From Flavobacterium sp. (GTDB lineage Bacteria; Bacteroidota; Bacteroidia; Flavobacteriales; Flavobacteriaceae), in NCBI RefSeq assembly GCF_024710485.1, contig NZ_JANJUQ010000002.1, forward strand, positions 1 through 60,921: a stretch of 60,921 nt of DNA. Reading direction: 5' to 3'. Shown in pieces: positions 24,686-35,747 of the stretch. Position 1 is the first letter of the stretch; the number at the start of each line of letters is the position of its first letter. Made by a program: the position numbers and the translations under genes. The notes beneath the pieces are model-generated. The model was not told where the DNA came from. It did no database searches and worked only from the letters and a program-made list of their open reading frames with translations.

Positions 24686-24749
24686 TTGGGTGATTTTTTA
24701 CAACCAACATTGCAAAAACTTTGCGAACTTTACGCACAAACTAACTATA

Positions 24750-25568
24750 ATGACAACAACACAACTCATCCAACAAATTCAAAACAAAAAGTCCTTTCTC
24801 TGTATAGGTTTGGACGTCGATTTACACAAAATTCCGAGTCATCTGTTAACGACAGAAGATCCGATTTTCGAATTCAACAAAGCCATCATCGACGCTACGC
24901 ACGACTTATGCGTTTCCTATAAACCCAATATGGCTTTCTATGAAGCCCACGGATTAAAAGGCTGGACATCGCTCCAAAAAACCATTAACTATATCAACGA
25001 AAACTATCCTGAAATCTTCACTATAGCCGATGCCAAACGCGGCGATATCGGGAATACATCTACCATGTACGCCAAAGCCTTTTTAGAAGATTTGAACTTC
25101 GACAGCGTTACGGTTGCACCTTACATGGGCAAAGACAGTGTAGAACCATTTTTGGCTTTCGAAAACAAACATACCATATTATTAGCGCTGACTTCCAACG
25201 AAGGAGCTTTCGATTTTCAAACGCAAAATGTAGGTCATGACGCTTTATACCAAAAGGTAATCAAAACCTCAAAAACTTGGAAAAACAGTCAGAATTTGAT
25301 GTATGTAGTGGGTGCCACCAAAGCCGAATATTTTGCTGAAATTCGTAAACTTGTACCCAACAGCTTTTTACTGGTTCCGGGAGTAGGAGCGCAAGGCGGT
25401 AGCCTTTCAGAGGTTTGCCAATACGGTATGAACGAAGAGATAGGTTTATTAATCAACTCCTCCAGAGCTATCATTTACGCTTCTAACAGTACTGATTTTG
25501 CTGAAAAGGCTAGGGAAGAAGCGCTGAAATTGCAACAGGAAATGGAAGGGATCTTAAAGACTTTGTGA
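24750..25568 (+). CDS. pyrF: Orotidine 5'-phosphate decarboxylase
   Basis: 272 residues from ATG 24750; the frame is open upstream to 24690, but those residues are not part of the family. [14 protein letters not shown] opens the barrel and [13 protein letters not shown] carries the catalytic Lys-Asp set. [12 protein letters not shown] binds phosphate. This is the ~270-residue PyrF type 2. It makes UMP from OMP, the last step of pyrimidine synthesis; pyrD lies at 46786. Its end overlaps the upstream limit of the next frame. Confidence 0.94.
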   Translation: MTTTQLIQQIQNKKSFLCIGLDVDLHKIPSHLLTTEDPIFEFNKAIIDATHDLCVSYKPNMAFYEAHGLKGWTSLQKTINYINENYPEIFTIADAKRGDIGNTSTMYAKAFLEDLNFDSVTVAPYMGKDSVEPFLAFENKHTILLALTSNEGAFDFQTQNVGHDALYQKVIKTSKTWKNSQNLMYVVGATKAEYFAEIRKLVPNSFLLVPGVGAQGGSLSEVCQYGMNEEIGLLINSSRAIIYASNSTDFAEKAREEALKLQQEMEGILKTL

Positions 25569-25585
25569 ATCTCTGTGACACCACC

Positions 25586-26395
25586 ATGAAGACCTTCATT
25601 GACCAACTCGGCACTTCTCATACTTTCGAAACTACACCTAAGCGAATAGTTTCGTTGGTGCCTTCTTTAACGGAGTTGTTGTTCGATTTAGGATTAGAAG
25701 AACAAATTGTTGGGATTACCAAATTCTGCGTGCATCCGTTTCATTTTAAATCGACCAAAAAGATTATTGGCGGAACGAAAAATGTGCATGTCGAAAAAAT
25801 CCGTTTGTTACAACCGGATATTATCATCGCTAACAAAGAAGAGAACACACAAGAAATTGTGGCCGAATTAGCTAAAATTTGTCCCGTTTGGGTCACCAAC
25901 ATCATTACTTTAGAAGACAATAATAAAATGATAGCTGAATTTGGGCAGTTGTTCAACAAAAGAACCGAAGCACAAAAATGGATTGATAAAATTCAGTTTG
26001 CGCAGCGTGATTTTGAGTACTTCATTCAAGGCCAACCGTCATACAAAGCGGCTTACTTTATTTGGGCGAATCCTTATATGGTAGCCGGTGGCGATACCTT
26101 TATCAATGAGATGTTACGTTTGAATAACTTCGTAAACATCTACGAAAACAATCCTAATCTTACCGGCAGATATCCTGAGGTTGAAATCAAAAAAATCCGT
26201 TTACAAGGCGATCCCGATTTGGTCTTGTTGTCTTCGGAACCGTTTCCTTTTAAAGATGAACACGCTTTTGAATTAGGCCGATTTACGCATCACGCCAAAA
26301 CCTTTTTTGTGGATGGTGAAATGTTCTCTTGGTATGGCAGTCGTTTGGTAAAAGCCTTTGCCTATTTTAAAAAACTACATCAAAAATTAGCATAA
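25586..26395 (+). CDS. BtuF-like periplasmic-binding-fold protein without signal peptide
   Basis: 269 residues from ATG 25586. TPKRIVSLVPSLTELLFDLG, IVGITKFCVHP and LQPDIIIANKEE match the helical-backbone metal/cobalamin-binding family (BtuF, PF01497). No signal peptide or lipobox is present, which is usual for a Bacteroidetes subgroup annotated as ABC-type Fe3+/cobalamin substrate-binding proteins. The mature protein would be cytoplasmic unless a start is missed. It lies 17 bp after pyrF with no terminator, so it is likely co-transcribed. Confidence 0.8.
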   Translation: MKTFIDQLGTSHTFETTPKRIVSLVPSLTELLFDLGLEEQIVGITKFCVHPFHFKSTKKIIGGTKNVHVEKIRLLQPDIIIANKEENTQEIVAELAKICPVWVTNIITLEDNNKMIAEFGQLFNKRTEAQKWIDKIQFAQRDFEYFIQGQPSYKAAYFIWANPYMVAGGDTFINEMLRLNNFVNIYENNPNLTGRYPEVEIKKIRLQGDPDLVLLSSEPFPFKDEHAFELGRFTHHAKTFFVDGEMFSWYGSRLVKAFAYFKKLHQKLA

Positions 26396-26401
26396 AAAAA
26401 A

Positions 26402-26431
26402 GCCGATGCTTTCCCAAGCACCGGCATTTTT
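26402..26431 (+). terminator. Terminator after the BtuF-like gene
   Basis: GCCGATGCTT (26402-26411) pairs with AAGCACCGGC (26416-26425), one mismatch, followed by a T-run. Confidence 0.75.
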
Positions 26432-26547
26432 TAACTAACCTAACCAAATAATAAAAAAACCAATTTTATTACATTACAAAGATAAGCCTCGATTTCAAGT
26501 CCTTGTGTTAAGGTTTTGTTATTCTTATGTTATTGATTTCTAAAAAA

Positions 26548-27282
26548 TTATGGTTTTCTGTCTTGTAACGCAAATACTTTCTTCAATAATGGAGAAGTTC
26601 TGGCACTCAATTGCGTTCTGATATCTTTTTCTTCCAACGCAATCATCGTAAATACGCCTTGTAAGGCTTTGTTGGTAGTGTAATCTGTCAAATCGGGATT
26701 AATCTTGGTAACCAATGGAATGCTGTTGTATTTTTTGATGATGTTGGCCCAGACTTTATCGGCACCCACTTTGGCTAACGAACTTTGGATCACCGGACTG
26801 AATTTGGTATACAGCGGATTAGTTGTAGTGGACTGTAAATAAGTTGTAGCCGCATTTTCATTACCCATTAAAATATTTTTAGCATCGGTAAAACTCATGT
26901 TTTTAACAGCGTCTACAAATATCGGCGTTGATTCTTTTACAGCTTCTTCAGCGGCGCGATTCAAGAGTAAAATGCCTTCATCGGCCAAATCGCTCATCCC
27001 CATTTTGCGGAGTGTTTTGTCTACTTTTTGTAATTCTTCCGGGAGTAAAATTTTAACCAATTCGTTTTTGTAAAAGCCGTCGGTTGCAGTTAATTTGCTG
27101 ACTTGCTTTTCAATGCCTTTATTTAGCGCTTCTTTCAGCCCTTTCGAAATGTCAGTGGAAGTAAGCGAGCCTAAACTTTGTGAATTCTTAGTTGGCACCT
27201 TTTTTTTGAGATCGTCTAAAATTTTAATTTGGGAAATTCCTAAAAACGGAACGAGTAGTAGTAGCGCGATTTTTGTTTTCAT
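26548..27282 (-). CDS. DUF4197 secreted protein
   Basis: 244 residues from ATG 27282, where a signal peptide begins (MKTKIALLLLVPFLGISQI). The body matches DUF4197: LTSTDISKGLKEALNKGIEK, ILLPEELQKVDKTLRKMG and NPLYTKFSPVIQSSL. Members are exported all-alpha proteins of unknown function, widespread in Bacteroidetes and Proteobacteria. The gene stands alone, divergent from icmF. Confidence 0.82.
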   Translation of the reverse strand: MKTKIALLLLVPFLGISQIKILDDLKKKVPTKNSQSLGSLTSTDISKGLKEALNKGIEKQVSKLTATDGFYKNELVKILLPEELQKVDKTLRKMGMSDLADEGILLLNRAAEEAVKESTPIFVDAVKNMSFTDAKNILMGNENAATTYLQSTTTNPLYTKFSPVIQSSLAKVGADKVWANIIKKYNSIPLVTKINPDLTDYTTNKALQGVFTMIALEEKDIRTQLSARTSPLLKKVFALQDRKP

Positions 27283-27455
27283 AAACAGTTTCTTTTTTTC
27301 AAAAGTAAGCAATCTTCGTGCCGAAAAATGGCAAATAAATGTTAATTCGACGTTTAGGTATTTGTTGCATTTGCCCTTTTTATTTTTCAGATTTTAAATG
27401 GGAAATTTTTAATAATTCTGTAAATTGCACCCTCAAAACAGACACTTATTTAACA

Positions 27456-30400
27456 ATGGTTCAAGAACAGCCCTATATTCCTAAAAATAAAGTAAGAATT
27501 GTTACTGCAGCTTCCCTTTTCGACGGTCACGATGCAGCCATCAACATTATGCGACGTATTATCCAAGCTACCGGCGTAGAAGTGATTCATTTGGGTCACG
27601 ACCGCAGTGTGGAAGAAGTGGTAAATACTGCTATTCAGGAAGATGCCAATGCGATTGCAATGACTTCCTATCAAGGTGGTCACAATGAGTACTTTAAATA
27701 CATGTATGATTTGTTGAAAGAAAAAGGCGCCGGACATATCAAAATTTTTGGTGGTGGCGGAGGCGTAATTTTGCCATCGGAAATTTCAGAATTGCACGAA
27801 TACGGGATTACCCGAATTTATTCACCGGATGACGGTCGCGCTATGGGATTGCAAGGCATGATTAACGATTTGGTAAAACAAGCTGATTTTCCTGTAGGTA
27901 ACGAACTCAACGGTGAAATCAATCATTTAGAGGAAAAGAATCCAACGGCGATTGCCCGTGTAATTTCTTCGGCAGAAAATTTTCCTGAAGTAGCTAAAGA
28001 AACACTCGATGCCATCCATAAGAAAAATGAAACGTCTCACATTCCTGTTTTGGGAATTACCGGAACCGGTGGTGCCGGAAAATCGTCTTTGGTAGACGAA
28101 TTGGTACGCCGATTTTTAATCGACTTCCCGGAGAAAACCATCGGATTGATTTCAGTTGATCCTTCTAAAAGAAAAACCGGTGGCGCTTTGTTGGGCGACA
28201 GAATTCGTATGAATGCCATCAACAATCCGCGAGTTTATATGCGTTCGTTGGCCACACGCCAGTCGAATTTGGCCTTGTCGAAATACGTAAACGAAGCCAT
28301 TCAGGTATTGAAAGCCGCGAAATACGATATCATCATTTTAGAAACTTCGGGTATCGGACAAAGTGATACCGAAATTTTAGAGCATTCGGATGTGTCTTTA
28401 TATGTAATGACACCGGAATTTGGCGCCGCAACGCAATTAGAGAAAATTGATATGTTGGATTTTGCCGATTTGGTGGCGATTAACAAATTTGACAAACGCG
28501 GGGCTTTGGATGCGATTCGCGATGTAAAAAAACAATACCAACGCAATCATAATTTGTGGGATATTAATCCGGATGATATGCCGGTAATCGGAACCATTGC
28601 TTCCCAGTTTAATGATCCGGGCATGAATACACTCTACAAAAAAATTATGGACAAGATTGTAGAGAAAACGGGAGCCGATTTACAATCGACTTTCGAAATC
28701 ACTCGCGAAATGAGTGAGAAGATATTTGTCATTCCGCCACACAGAACAAGATATTTATCGGAGATAGCCGAGAACAATCGCAAATACGACGAGACAGTTT
28801 TAACGCAAGTGGAAGTGGCTCAAAAGCTATACGGTATCTACAAAACCATTGAAAGTGTGGCCAAAAAACAACCGCAAATTGACAAGTCGGGAATTGAAGT
28901 TAACAGTTTGAATTTCAATGATGATAATAAAGAGTTTCTAAACTTATTATTGAAAGAATTCGACCGCGTTAAAATGAACTTAGATCCGTTTAATTGGGAA
29001 ATTATCCACACTTGGAACGACAAAGTCAATAAATACAAAAATCCGGTTTACAGCTTTAAAGTACGCGACAAAGAAATCAAAATTCAAACGCATACCGAAA
29101 GCTTATCGCATTCTCAAATCCCGAAAGTGGCTTTGCCGAAATACCAAGCTTGGGGTGATATTTTAAAATGGAATTTACAGGAAAATGTGCCGGGAGAATT
29201 CCCGTTCGCATCAGGGTTGTATCCGTTTAAAAGAGAAGGCGAAGATCCAACGCGTATGTTTGCCGGAGAAGGCGGACCGGAAAGAACCAACCGTCGTTTT
29301 CACTATGTGTCGTTAGGCATGCCGGCGAAGCGTTTGTCCACGGCTTTTGACTCGGTTACTTTATACGGAAACGATCCTGATTTGCGTCCTGATATTTACG
29401 GTAAAATAGGGAATGCCGGCGTTTCGATTTGTTGTTTGGACGACGCTAAGAAATTGTATTCCGGTTTCGATTTGAGTCACCCAATGACTTCGGTGTCTAT
29501 GACGATTAACGGTCCGGCGCCAATGCTGTTAGGCTTCTTTATGAACGCGGCTATCGATCAAAACTGTGAAAAATACATCATTGAAAACAACCTTCAGGTA
29601 GAAGTTGAAGAAAAAATCAATGAAATCTACAAGAAGAAAGGTTTACCAAGACCAAGATATAACGGCGAATTGCCACAAGGAAATAATGGTTTAGGCTTGA
29701 TGTTGTTAGGCGTAACCGGTGACCAAGTGTTGCCGAAAGAAGTGTATGACGATATCAAAATCAAAACTTTGACGCAAGTCCGCGGTACTGTTCAAGCCGA
29801 TATTTTAAAAGAAGACCAAGCGCAAAACACTTGTATTTTTTCTACTGAATTTGCCTTGCGTTTGATGGGCGACGTTCAGGAATATTTTATCCAAAAGAAT
29901 GTCCGCAATTTTTACTCGGTTTCGATTTCGGGCTACCACATCGCTGAAGCTGGGGCGAACCCAATTACGCAATTGGCGTTTACGTTGGCGAATGGTTTCA
30001 CTTATGTGGAATACTATTTAAGTCGCGGTATGAACATTAACGATTTCGGTCCGAACTTATCATTCTTCTTCTCCAACGGAATTGATCCTGAATACGCCGT
30101 GATTGGTCGCGTAGCTCGTAAAATTTGGGCGAAAGCCATGAAAAACAAATACGGCGCTAACGAAAGAGCGCAGATGTTGAAATACCATATTCAAACTTCG
30201 GGTCGTTCGTTACACGCTCAGGAAATTGACTTTAATGACATTCGTACGACCTTACAAGCTTTGTATGCAATTTATGACAACTGTAACTCCTTGCACACCA
30301 ATGCTTACGACGAAGCGATTACTACACCAACCGAAGAATCAGTACGTAGAGCAATGGCGATTCAGTTGATTATCAATAAGGAATTAGGATTGGCTAAAAA

Positions 30401-30881
30401 CGAAAATCCAATACAAGGTTCGTTTATTATAGAAGAATTAACTGATTTGGTGGAAGAAGCCGTGTTGCAGGAATTCGACCGTATCACAGAGCGTGGCGGC
30501 GTTTTAGGCGCTATGGAAACCATGTACCAAAGAAGTAAAATTCAGGAGGAAAGTTTGTACTACGAAACCTTGAAACATACAGGAGAATTCCCAATTATAG
30601 GGGTGAATACTTTTCTGAGTTCCAAAGGATCGCCAACGGTAATTCCGGCTGAAGTGATTCGCGCTACAGAGGAAGAAAAGCAATTCCAAATTAGTACATT
30701 GCATAACCTTCACCAAGCTCATGCGGGCAAGGAAGCAGAACAATTGCAAAGCTTACAAGAAGCTGCCATCAATAACAAAAACTTGTTCGAAAAACTAATG
30801 GAAGCCACAAAGTATTGTTCGTTAGGCCAAATTACAGCTGCTTTGTTTGAAGTGGGCGGTCAGTACCGACGCAATATGTAA
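27456..30881 (+). CDS. icmF: Fused acyl-CoA mutase IcmF (B12 domain, G-protein chaperone, mutase)
   Basis: 1141 residues from ATG 27456. A B12-binding domain comes first (DGHDAAIN at 23-30, the lower-ligand histidine motif). It is followed by a MeaB/ArgK-type GTPase ([17 protein letters not shown], about 200-216) and then the large mutase domain (for example [20 protein letters not shown] and [14 protein letters not shown]). This order is diagnostic of IcmF, which interconverts isobutyryl- and n-butyryl-CoA or related acyl-CoAs with adenosylcobalamin and carries its own chaperone. The BtuF-like gene nearby may relate to its cofactor. Confidence 0.92.
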   Translation: MVQEQPYIPKNKVRIVTAASLFDGHDAAINIMRRIIQATGVEVIHLGHDRSVEEVVNTAIQEDANAIAMTSYQGGHNEYFKYMYDLLKEKGAGHIKIFGGGGGVILPSEISELHEYGITRIYSPDDGRAMGLQGMINDLVKQADFPVGNELNGEINHLEEKNPTAIARVISSAENFPEVAKETLDAIHKKNETSHIPVLGITGTGGAGKSSLVDELVRRFLIDFPEKTIGLISVDPSKRKTGGALLGDRIRMNAINNPRVYMRSLATRQSNLALSKYVNEAIQVLKAAKYDIIILETSGIGQSDTEILEHSDVSLYVMTPEFGAATQLEKIDMLDFADLVAINKFDKRGALDAIRDVKKQYQRNHNLWDINPDDMPVIGTIASQFNDPGMNTLYKKIMDKIVEKTGADLQSTFEITREMSEKIFVIPPHRTRYLSEIAENNRKYDETVLTQVEVAQKLYGIYKTIESVAKKQPQIDKSGIEVNSLNFNDDNKEFLNLLLKEFDRVKMNLDPFNWEIIHTWNDKVNKYKNPVYSFKVRDKEIKIQTHTESLSHSQIPKVALPKYQAWGDILKWNLQENVPGEFPFASGLYPFKREGEDPTRMFAGEGGPERTNRRFHYVSLGMPAKRLSTAFDSVTLYGNDPDLRPDIYGKIGNAGVSICCLDDAKKLYSGFDLSHPMTSVSMTINGPAPMLLGFFMNAAIDQNCEKYIIENNLQVEVEEKINEIYKKKGLPRPRYNGELPQGNNGLGLMLLGVTGDQVLPKEVYDDIKIKTLTQVRGTVQADILKEDQAQNTCIFSTEFALRLMGDVQEYFIQKNVRNFYSVSISGYHIAEAGANPITQLAFTLANGFTYVEYYLSRGMNINDFGPNLSFFFSNGIDPEYAVIGRVARKIWAKAMKNKYGANERAQMLKYHIQTSGRSLHAQEIDFNDIRTTLQALYAIYDNCNSLHTNAYDEAITTPTEESVRRAMAIQLIINKELGLAKNENPIQGSFIIEELTDLVEEAVLQEFDRITERGGVLGAMETMYQRSKIQEESLYYETLKHTGEFPIIGVNTFLSSKGSPTVIPAEVIRATEEEKQFQISTLHNLHQAHAGKEAEQLQSLQEAAINNKNLFEKLMEATKYCSLGQITAALFEVGGQYRRNM

Positions 30882-30892
30882 GCAGACACTTG

Positions 30893-30952
30893 TTCTCGCA
30901 GTAGGCGAGGACTTAGTGGTCGCTTATCCCGATGACAATCGGGATCTATATG
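30893..30952. repeat. Palindromic intergenic sequence after icmF
   Basis: CTCGC/GCGAG and ATCCCGAT/ATCGGGAT hairpins follow each other within 55 bp. The second palindrome recurs in variant form at 11478 and 54399, suggesting a small dispersed palindrome. Confidence 0.4.
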
Positions 30953-30958
30953 ATAAAT

Positions 30959-30990
30959 AAAAAACCTCACTAATAGTGAGGTTTTTTATT
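30959..30990. terminator. Bidirectional terminator after icmF
   Basis: AAAACCTCAC (30961-30970) pairs with GTGAGGTTTT (30976-30985), with A and T runs. It serves icmF and the convergent 48-aa gene, whose stop codon it overlaps. Confidence 0.8.
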
Positions 30991-31132
30991 TATCATCCGG
31001 ATTTTGATTAAATTTTCGCACCATCGATTTCAACAAAGCCGCGCGTTCGGCTTTCTTGGTTTTTTCCCTATCTTGCGCTTTGTGAAGCTTGTCGTTGTAG
31101 GCTTTGATGTTTTTGGCGTTTTTTCGACTCAT
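30986..31132 (-). CDS. Small basic hypothetical protein
   Basis: 48 residues, MSRKNAKNIKAYNDKLHKAQ followed by a second Lys/Arg-rich helix and FNQNPDDK. It is almost entirely predicted helix and strongly basic. I recall short proteins of this type downstream of housekeeping genes in Flavobacteria, but no function is known. The start is fixed by ATG 31132, and the stop lies in the shared terminator. The basic helix suggests nucleic-acid or ribosome contact; that is inference. Confidence 0.6.
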   Translation of the reverse strand: MSRKNAKNIKAYNDKLHKAQDREKTKKAERAALLKSMVRKFNQNPDDK

Positions 31133-31222
31133 GGGTCAAAAATATAAAATTATCTTAAAATAAAAGTTTGGCATCAATATTGAACGGCTCAAAATATCAT
31201 CAACCATTTAAATTATTATGTT

Positions 31223-31732
31223 ATGAAAAAAATTACCCTTGTTTTAGCTTTTATCGGGATGATAGCGCTACAAAGTTGTACAGTGAATGAAGACAATGGA
31301 AACGGTATAGATAACGACACCATAGGTGAAGTTTTTGAATATACTAATGTGAACTTTTTACCGAATAGTTATACGGTGGTACTAAATTATCCTCACACAA
31401 TTTTCAGTTCAGATATGGTTTTGGTTTACCGACTATCAGGAAGCTTTCAAGGAGAAGATGTTTGGAAGTTATTACCGGAAACCTATTATTTCAACGATGG
31501 TACTTTAGATTTCAGATATGATTATAATTTTACTCGTTTTGACGCAGAAGTTTATATGGAAGGATATGATTTAGCCGGACTTTCTTCAGCAGTTCGTTTA
31601 AATCAAGTATTGCGTGTAGTCGTTATTCCTGCTGCTTTTGGCAAGAATGGCACCATTGATTACAACGATTATAAGTCGGTTATTAACGCATATAACATAG
31701 ATGAAAGTAAGATTATCAAGATTCAACAATAA
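31223..31732 (+). CDS. Hypothetical lipoprotein
   Basis: 169 residues. MKKITLVLAFIGMIALQSCT is a lipoprotein signal with the lipobox cysteine at position 19. The mature part is acidic and beta-rich (YTNVNFLPNSYTVVLNYPH, then VLVYRLSG). It resembles the short collagen-like/periplasmic lipoproteins common in Flavobacteria, but I do not recognise a named family. It is monocistronic with its own terminator. Confidence 0.7.
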   Translation: MKKITLVLAFIGMIALQSCTVNEDNGNGIDNDTIGEVFEYTNVNFLPNSYTVVLNYPHTIFSSDMVLVYRLSGSFQGEDVWKLLPETYYFNDGTLDFRYDYNFTRFDAEVYMEGYDLAGLSSAVRLNQVLRVVVIPAAFGKNGTIDYNDYKSVINAYNIDESKIIKIQQ

Positions 31733-31749
31733 GGTAACTTAATTAAATA

Positions 31750-31781
31750 AAAAAACCATCCGAATCAGGATGGCTTTTTTT
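31750..31781 (+). terminator. Terminator of the lipoprotein gene
   Basis: CCATCC (31756-31761) pairs with GGATGG (31768-31773), followed by CTTTTTTT. Confidence 0.75.
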
Positions 31782-31828
31782 ATGTTTATAGGTACTCTTA
31801 AGAAATATCAATCGGAGTAACTTTGGCA

Positions 31829-33088
31829 TTATGCCATATTCTCAACATTAGCTTCAGCCAATTTAGCGTAAGTACCGTTGACTAATTTTTCGCGTATAGC
31901 TTCAAAAGCTGATAGCGTTTCGTTGATATCTGCTAAAGTGTGCGAAGCTGTTGGAATCATACGCAACAAGATAATGCCTTTCGGGATTACCGGATATACT
32001 ACAATCGACAAGAAAATACCATAGTTTTCTCTTAAGTCGTTTACCATCACCATGGCTTCCGGAATGGAACCTTCTAAGTAAACCGGAGTTACACAAGTGT
32101 TGGTATCGCCTATGTTGAAACCTCTTTCTTTTAACCCGTTTTGCAACGCATTTACGTTTTCCCAAAGTTTGTCTTTCAAGCCCGGATTGTCTCTCAACAA
32201 TTGCAATCTTTTCAAAGCACCAACAGTTTGTATCATTGGCAAAGCTTTGGCGAACATTTGAGAACGTAAGTTGTATTTCAAATAATCAATAACGTCTTTA
32301 TCACCTGCTAAGAAAGCGCCGATACTGGCCATAGACTTTGCAAAAGTGGAGAAATAAACATCAATACCGTCTTGACAACCTTGTTCTTCTCCGGCGCCGG
32401 CGCCTGTTTTACCCAGTGTTCCGAAACCATGAGCGTCGTCGACTAACAAACGGAAATTGTATTTCTTTTTCATTTCCACAATTTCTTTCAACTTGCCTTG
32501 TTGGCCACGCATTCCGAATACGCCTTCGGTGATGAATAAAATACCACCACCGGTTTCCAGAGCCATTTTGGTCGCACGTTGCAAGTTTTTCTCCATGCTT
32601 TCCAAATCGTTGTGTTTGTAGGTAAAACGTTTTCCCATGTGTAAGCGCACACCATCGATAATACAAGCGTGAGCATCTACATCGTAAACGATAATATCAT
32701 TTTTGGTGACCAAAGCGTCGATAGCCGACATGATACCTTGGTACCCAAAATTCAATAAGTAAGCCGCTTCTTTTTGTACAAAAGCAGCCAATTCTCTTTC
32801 TAATTGTTCGTGAGCATCAGTGTGTCCGCTCATCATACGCGCGCCCATTGGATAAGCCGCACCGTATTGTGCAGCAGCATCGGCATCGGCTTTACGTACT
32901 TCAGGGTGATTGGCTAATCCTAAATAGTCGTTCAAACTCCAGTTCAAAATGTCTTTGCCGTGGAATTTCATTCTCGGACCTAACTCACCTTCCAATTTTG
33001 GAAATACGTAGTAACCTTCTGCTTGTGAAGCCCATTTTCCTAACGGACCTTTATTGTTTTGTATTCTTTCGAATAAATCTTTTACCAT
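31829..33088 (-). CDS. Alpha-oxoamine synthase family PLP enzyme
   Basis: 419 residues from ATG 33088. WSLNDYLGLANHPEVRKA, SGHTDAHEQLE and LLVDDAHGFGTLGKTGAG are typical of the family of KBL, BioF, HemA and serine palmitoyltransferase. The PLP lysine lies in FSTFAKSMASIG. These enzymes condense an amino acid with an acyl-CoA. In Flavobacteria a member of this family starts sphingolipid or sulfonolipid synthesis, but the substrate of this one cannot be read from sequence. No bio or kbl/tdh genes are adjacent. Confidence 0.82.
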   Translation of the reverse strand: MVKDLFERIQNNKGPLGKWASQAEGYYVFPKLEGELGPRMKFHGKDILNWSLNDYLGLANHPEVRKADADAAAQYGAAYPMGARMMSGHTDAHEQLERELAAFVQKEAAYLLNFGYQGIMSAIDALVTKNDIIVYDVDAHACIIDGVRLHMGKRFTYKHNDLESMEKNLQRATKMALETGGGILFITEGVFGMRGQQGKLKEIVEMKKKYNFRLLVDDAHGFGTLGKTGAGAGEEQGCQDGIDVYFSTFAKSMASIGAFLAGDKDVIDYLKYNLRSQMFAKALPMIQTVGALKRLQLLRDNPGLKDKLWENVNALQNGLKERGFNIGDTNTCVTPVYLEGSIPEAMVMVNDLRENYGIFLSIVVYPVIPKGIILLRMIPTASHTLADINETLSAFEAIREKLVNGTYAKLAEANVENMA

Positions 33089-33195
33089 CGTAAATGTATT
33101 TAAAAACGAGGCAAAAGTAGGCATAAATTTAGTTTACTCCTAATCATAACAGGAGTAAATTTTGAACCGTTTATTGTTGAAAAGCCAAAGACTTT

Positions 33196-35580
33196 CTAGC
33201 TTACCAATAACTTGACGATTTCGAATAAAGTGTCTTTGTCGACAGGTTTCGATAAATATTTGTTCATGCCTATTTCGATGACGCGTGTTTTGGTACTTTC
33301 CATTACATCGGCGGTTAGGGCTATGATTGGAATTTCTTTTTTGTGCTCACCGGCTTCTCCTTTTCGAATAGCAATAGTGGCTTCGTAACCATCCATGATA
33401 GGCATTTGCAAATCCATTAAAATGATGTCGTAATCATTTTCGGTGAGTTTTTTCAAGCCTTCTTCGCCGTTGTTGGCAAATTCTACGGTAGTATTGAGCC
33501 ATTTCTTGGTAATCATTTTGATCACCATTTGGTTCATGGCATTGTCTTCTACCACTAAAATAGTTTTTCCTTGAAGGTCGTATTCCAATTCCTTCCCCGG
33601 AAGCGAAGCTTTTTTAGGCACTTCGACGGTTTCGTAAGTAAGTTCTATTTCGCACACCGTTCCTAAGTCGACCGTACTGTCAATTTTAATTCGTCCGTTG
33701 TGTAAGTTTACCAAGTGCTTTACAATGTATAGACCAAGACCTAAACCACCAAATTTTCTTTTGTTGTTAATCCCTTCTTGTGAAAAAGAATCGTAAATGC
33801 TGTGGATTTTTTCTTTGGAAATGCCAACACCGGTATCGCTTATCGTAAATAGGAAACTCACTCGATTGTCTTTCTCTTTTTTGGCTTCCAATTTGAATTT
33901 GACAAAACCGTCATGGGTAAATTTTAAGGCGTTACTCAATACATTATGCAAAATTTGATTCAATCGCGCCACATCGCCATTCACCATTTCCGGTAAATCA
34001 TCTCCTTTTTGGAAAGAAAAATCCAGTCCTTTATCAGTCGCTTCTCTGGCAAAGCTATTGGCAATATGCTCGGTCGTTTTTACCAAATCAAAGTGAGCCA
34101 ATTCCAGTTTGATTTCGTTTTTCTCAATCTTCGAGAAGTCTAAAATGTCGTTGATGGAACTCAACAAACTATGTGTTGAATATTTGATGATTTGACTGCT
34201 GTTCTGAATTTGCTCGTCTTTACTGTCTTTAGCCATAGATTTTGCGGTATTCAAGATGGCATTTAAAGGTGTTCGCAACTCGTGACTGATGTTGGATAAG
34301 AAAAACGACTTGAGTTCGTTCATTTCTTCAGAACGTTGTAAAGCTAAGGTTTGTAATTGCTCGCGTTCGTTTTTGAGATTTCGAATTAAGTTAGCCATTG
34401 AAAGCGAAAGGAAGATGACTTCCATACCGGTACCTAATTTCGAACCGTTTTCTGTCCAAAAATTAAGTGGCAATAAACTAAAGTTTTTCAGAATAAAAAC
34501 AACGAAACCGGAGACCAAAAAGAAAATACCCGTTGCAAAAAAGCGATCTAGCTTTTTGGTCTTTCTGTAAATGGCAATTTGCGAGGCGATGATTAAACTG
34601 AGTACAATCAAACCCAATCCATTGGCAATAGGATAGGAGTGTTCAAAGGAATTCGGAAAGATGAAAAGCGATAAAAACAAAGTTGCATTCAAAAAATACA
34701 GCGCATAAAACGCATACGTAATGGTTTTGTTGTATTCTTTAATCTTCAAGAAAACTTGAGCATACCTACCTAAAAAGAAGTTGGCTATGCAAGCAAATAG
34801 GATTACGGCATGTAGTGAAAGCCAACCTGATTGCGGTGTAATCAATTGGTAAAAATAGCCATCTATGGAAAATTGCAACAAACCGATAAAAACTACATAC
34901 ATGCTGTAATAAAAAAAGGTTTTATCTCGCATGGCAAAGAAGAAGAACAAGTACAAAATTGCGGCTATGATTAGAATACCATAGAAAAAGCCAAAAACAA
35001 ACTGCTCAAAAGAAGTGGTTTGAATTAGGGTTTCTAGAGAATAGAGAATCATGGGCATCGACAACATTTCGCCATCGCTTTTAACATGCAAATAGAACTG
35101 TTGGCTTGTTTTGGGTTCTAGGACAATTTTGAAAATGGTTTTGCGATGGTCGAAACTTCTTTCGTGGTAAGGAATGGCGTCACCGCTGCGAAATTTTTTA
35201 ACCGTTTTCGATGAGTCAATCACGTAAAGCTCGGCTACGTCGGTTATTGGACGAGCCGTTTCGAAGAAGTAAACCTTTTTTTCCTCAGTCGTATTTTTGA
35301 GTTGGAATCTAACCCAAATGTGATGTGTAGTAAAACCAAAATCAGTATTCTCGTTGGGCATTGGAGTAAACTGTAATGATTTTGAGTTTAGCACTTCCTC
35401 AATATGGAGTGCTTGGTTCCCTAAATCAACATATTGGGCTAATTGATGAATGGATTGTTTACCGGAATCGGTTGCTTTTTGTAACAAATACTGGCTGTAG
35501 GCTGAGTTTGTGTTTAAGCACAAAAAAGCCAATAGCCATAAGTATTTGAAACAATGAAAGATTGGGCTTTTTCTCGTCAT
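33196..35580 (-). CDS. Hybrid sensor histidine kinase, 7TMR-DISM type
   Basis: 794 residues. Signal peptide (about 1-29), a 7TMR-DISM extracellular domain (about 40-180), and seven membrane segments (about 193-395) come first. A HisKA domain follows with the phosphorylated H433 in SNISHELRTPLN, then a HATPase domain (GGLGLGLYIVKHLV). A receiver domain (672-794) has D723 in ILMDLQMPIMDG. DISM sensors often bind carbohydrates or similar ligands. No separate response regulator or output domain is adjacent, so phosphotransfer beyond the receiver is unknown. Confidence 0.9.
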   Translation of the reverse strand: MTRKSPIFHCFKYLWLLAFLCLNTNSAYSQYLLQKATDSGKQSIHQLAQYVDLGNQALHIEEVLNSKSLQFTPMPNENTDFGFTTHHIWVRFQLKNTTEEKKVYFFETARPITDVAELYVIDSSKTVKKFRSGDAIPYHERSFDHRKTIFKIVLEPKTSQQFYLHVKSDGEMLSMPMILYSLETLIQTTSFEQFVFGFFYGILIIAAILYLFFFFAMRDKTFFYYSMYVVFIGLLQFSIDGYFYQLITPQSGWLSLHAVILFACIANFFLGRYAQVFLKIKEYNKTITYAFYALYFLNATLFLSLFIFPNSFEHSYPIANGLGLIVLSLIIASQIAIYRKTKKLDRFFATGIFFLVSGFVVFILKNFSLLPLNFWTENGSKLGTGMEVIFLSLSMANLIRNLKNEREQLQTLALQRSEEMNELKSFFLSNISHELRTPLNAILNTAKSMAKDSKDEQIQNSSQIIKYSTHSLLSSINDILDFSKIEKNEIKLELAHFDLVKTTEHIANSFAREATDKGLDFSFQKGDDLPEMVNGDVARLNQILHNVLSNALKFTHDGFVKFKLEAKKEKDNRVSFLFTISDTGVGISKEKIHSIYDSFSQEGINNKRKFGGLGLGLYIVKHLVNLHNGRIKIDSTVDLGTVCEIELTYETVEVPKKASLPGKELEYDLQGKTILVVEDNAMNQMVIKMITKKWLNTTVEFANNGEEGLKKLTENDYDIILMDLQMPIMDGYEATIAIRKGEAGEHKKEIPIIALTADVMESTKTRVIEIGMNKYLSKPVDKDTLFEIVKLLVS

Positions 35581-35747
35581 TGTTAGGTTTTGTTTTTGTT
35601 TGCGAAACTATGTACGCAAATGGTTGTTTTTTGGTTTTTGAATCACAAGTTTATTTTTAATAAAATCATACTTTAATGCTTTTTCTATTTTTAAAATTGA
35701 TGGCGCTATAAATTAAATACCTTTGTCACTTACAAAAAGAAATCATC

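Noticed and set aside
27339..27455. N-terminal extension of IcmF
   Set aside because: The 39 extra residues are Cys/Phe-rich and not part of the family, and the region holds the likely promoter (TAAATTGC near 27420).
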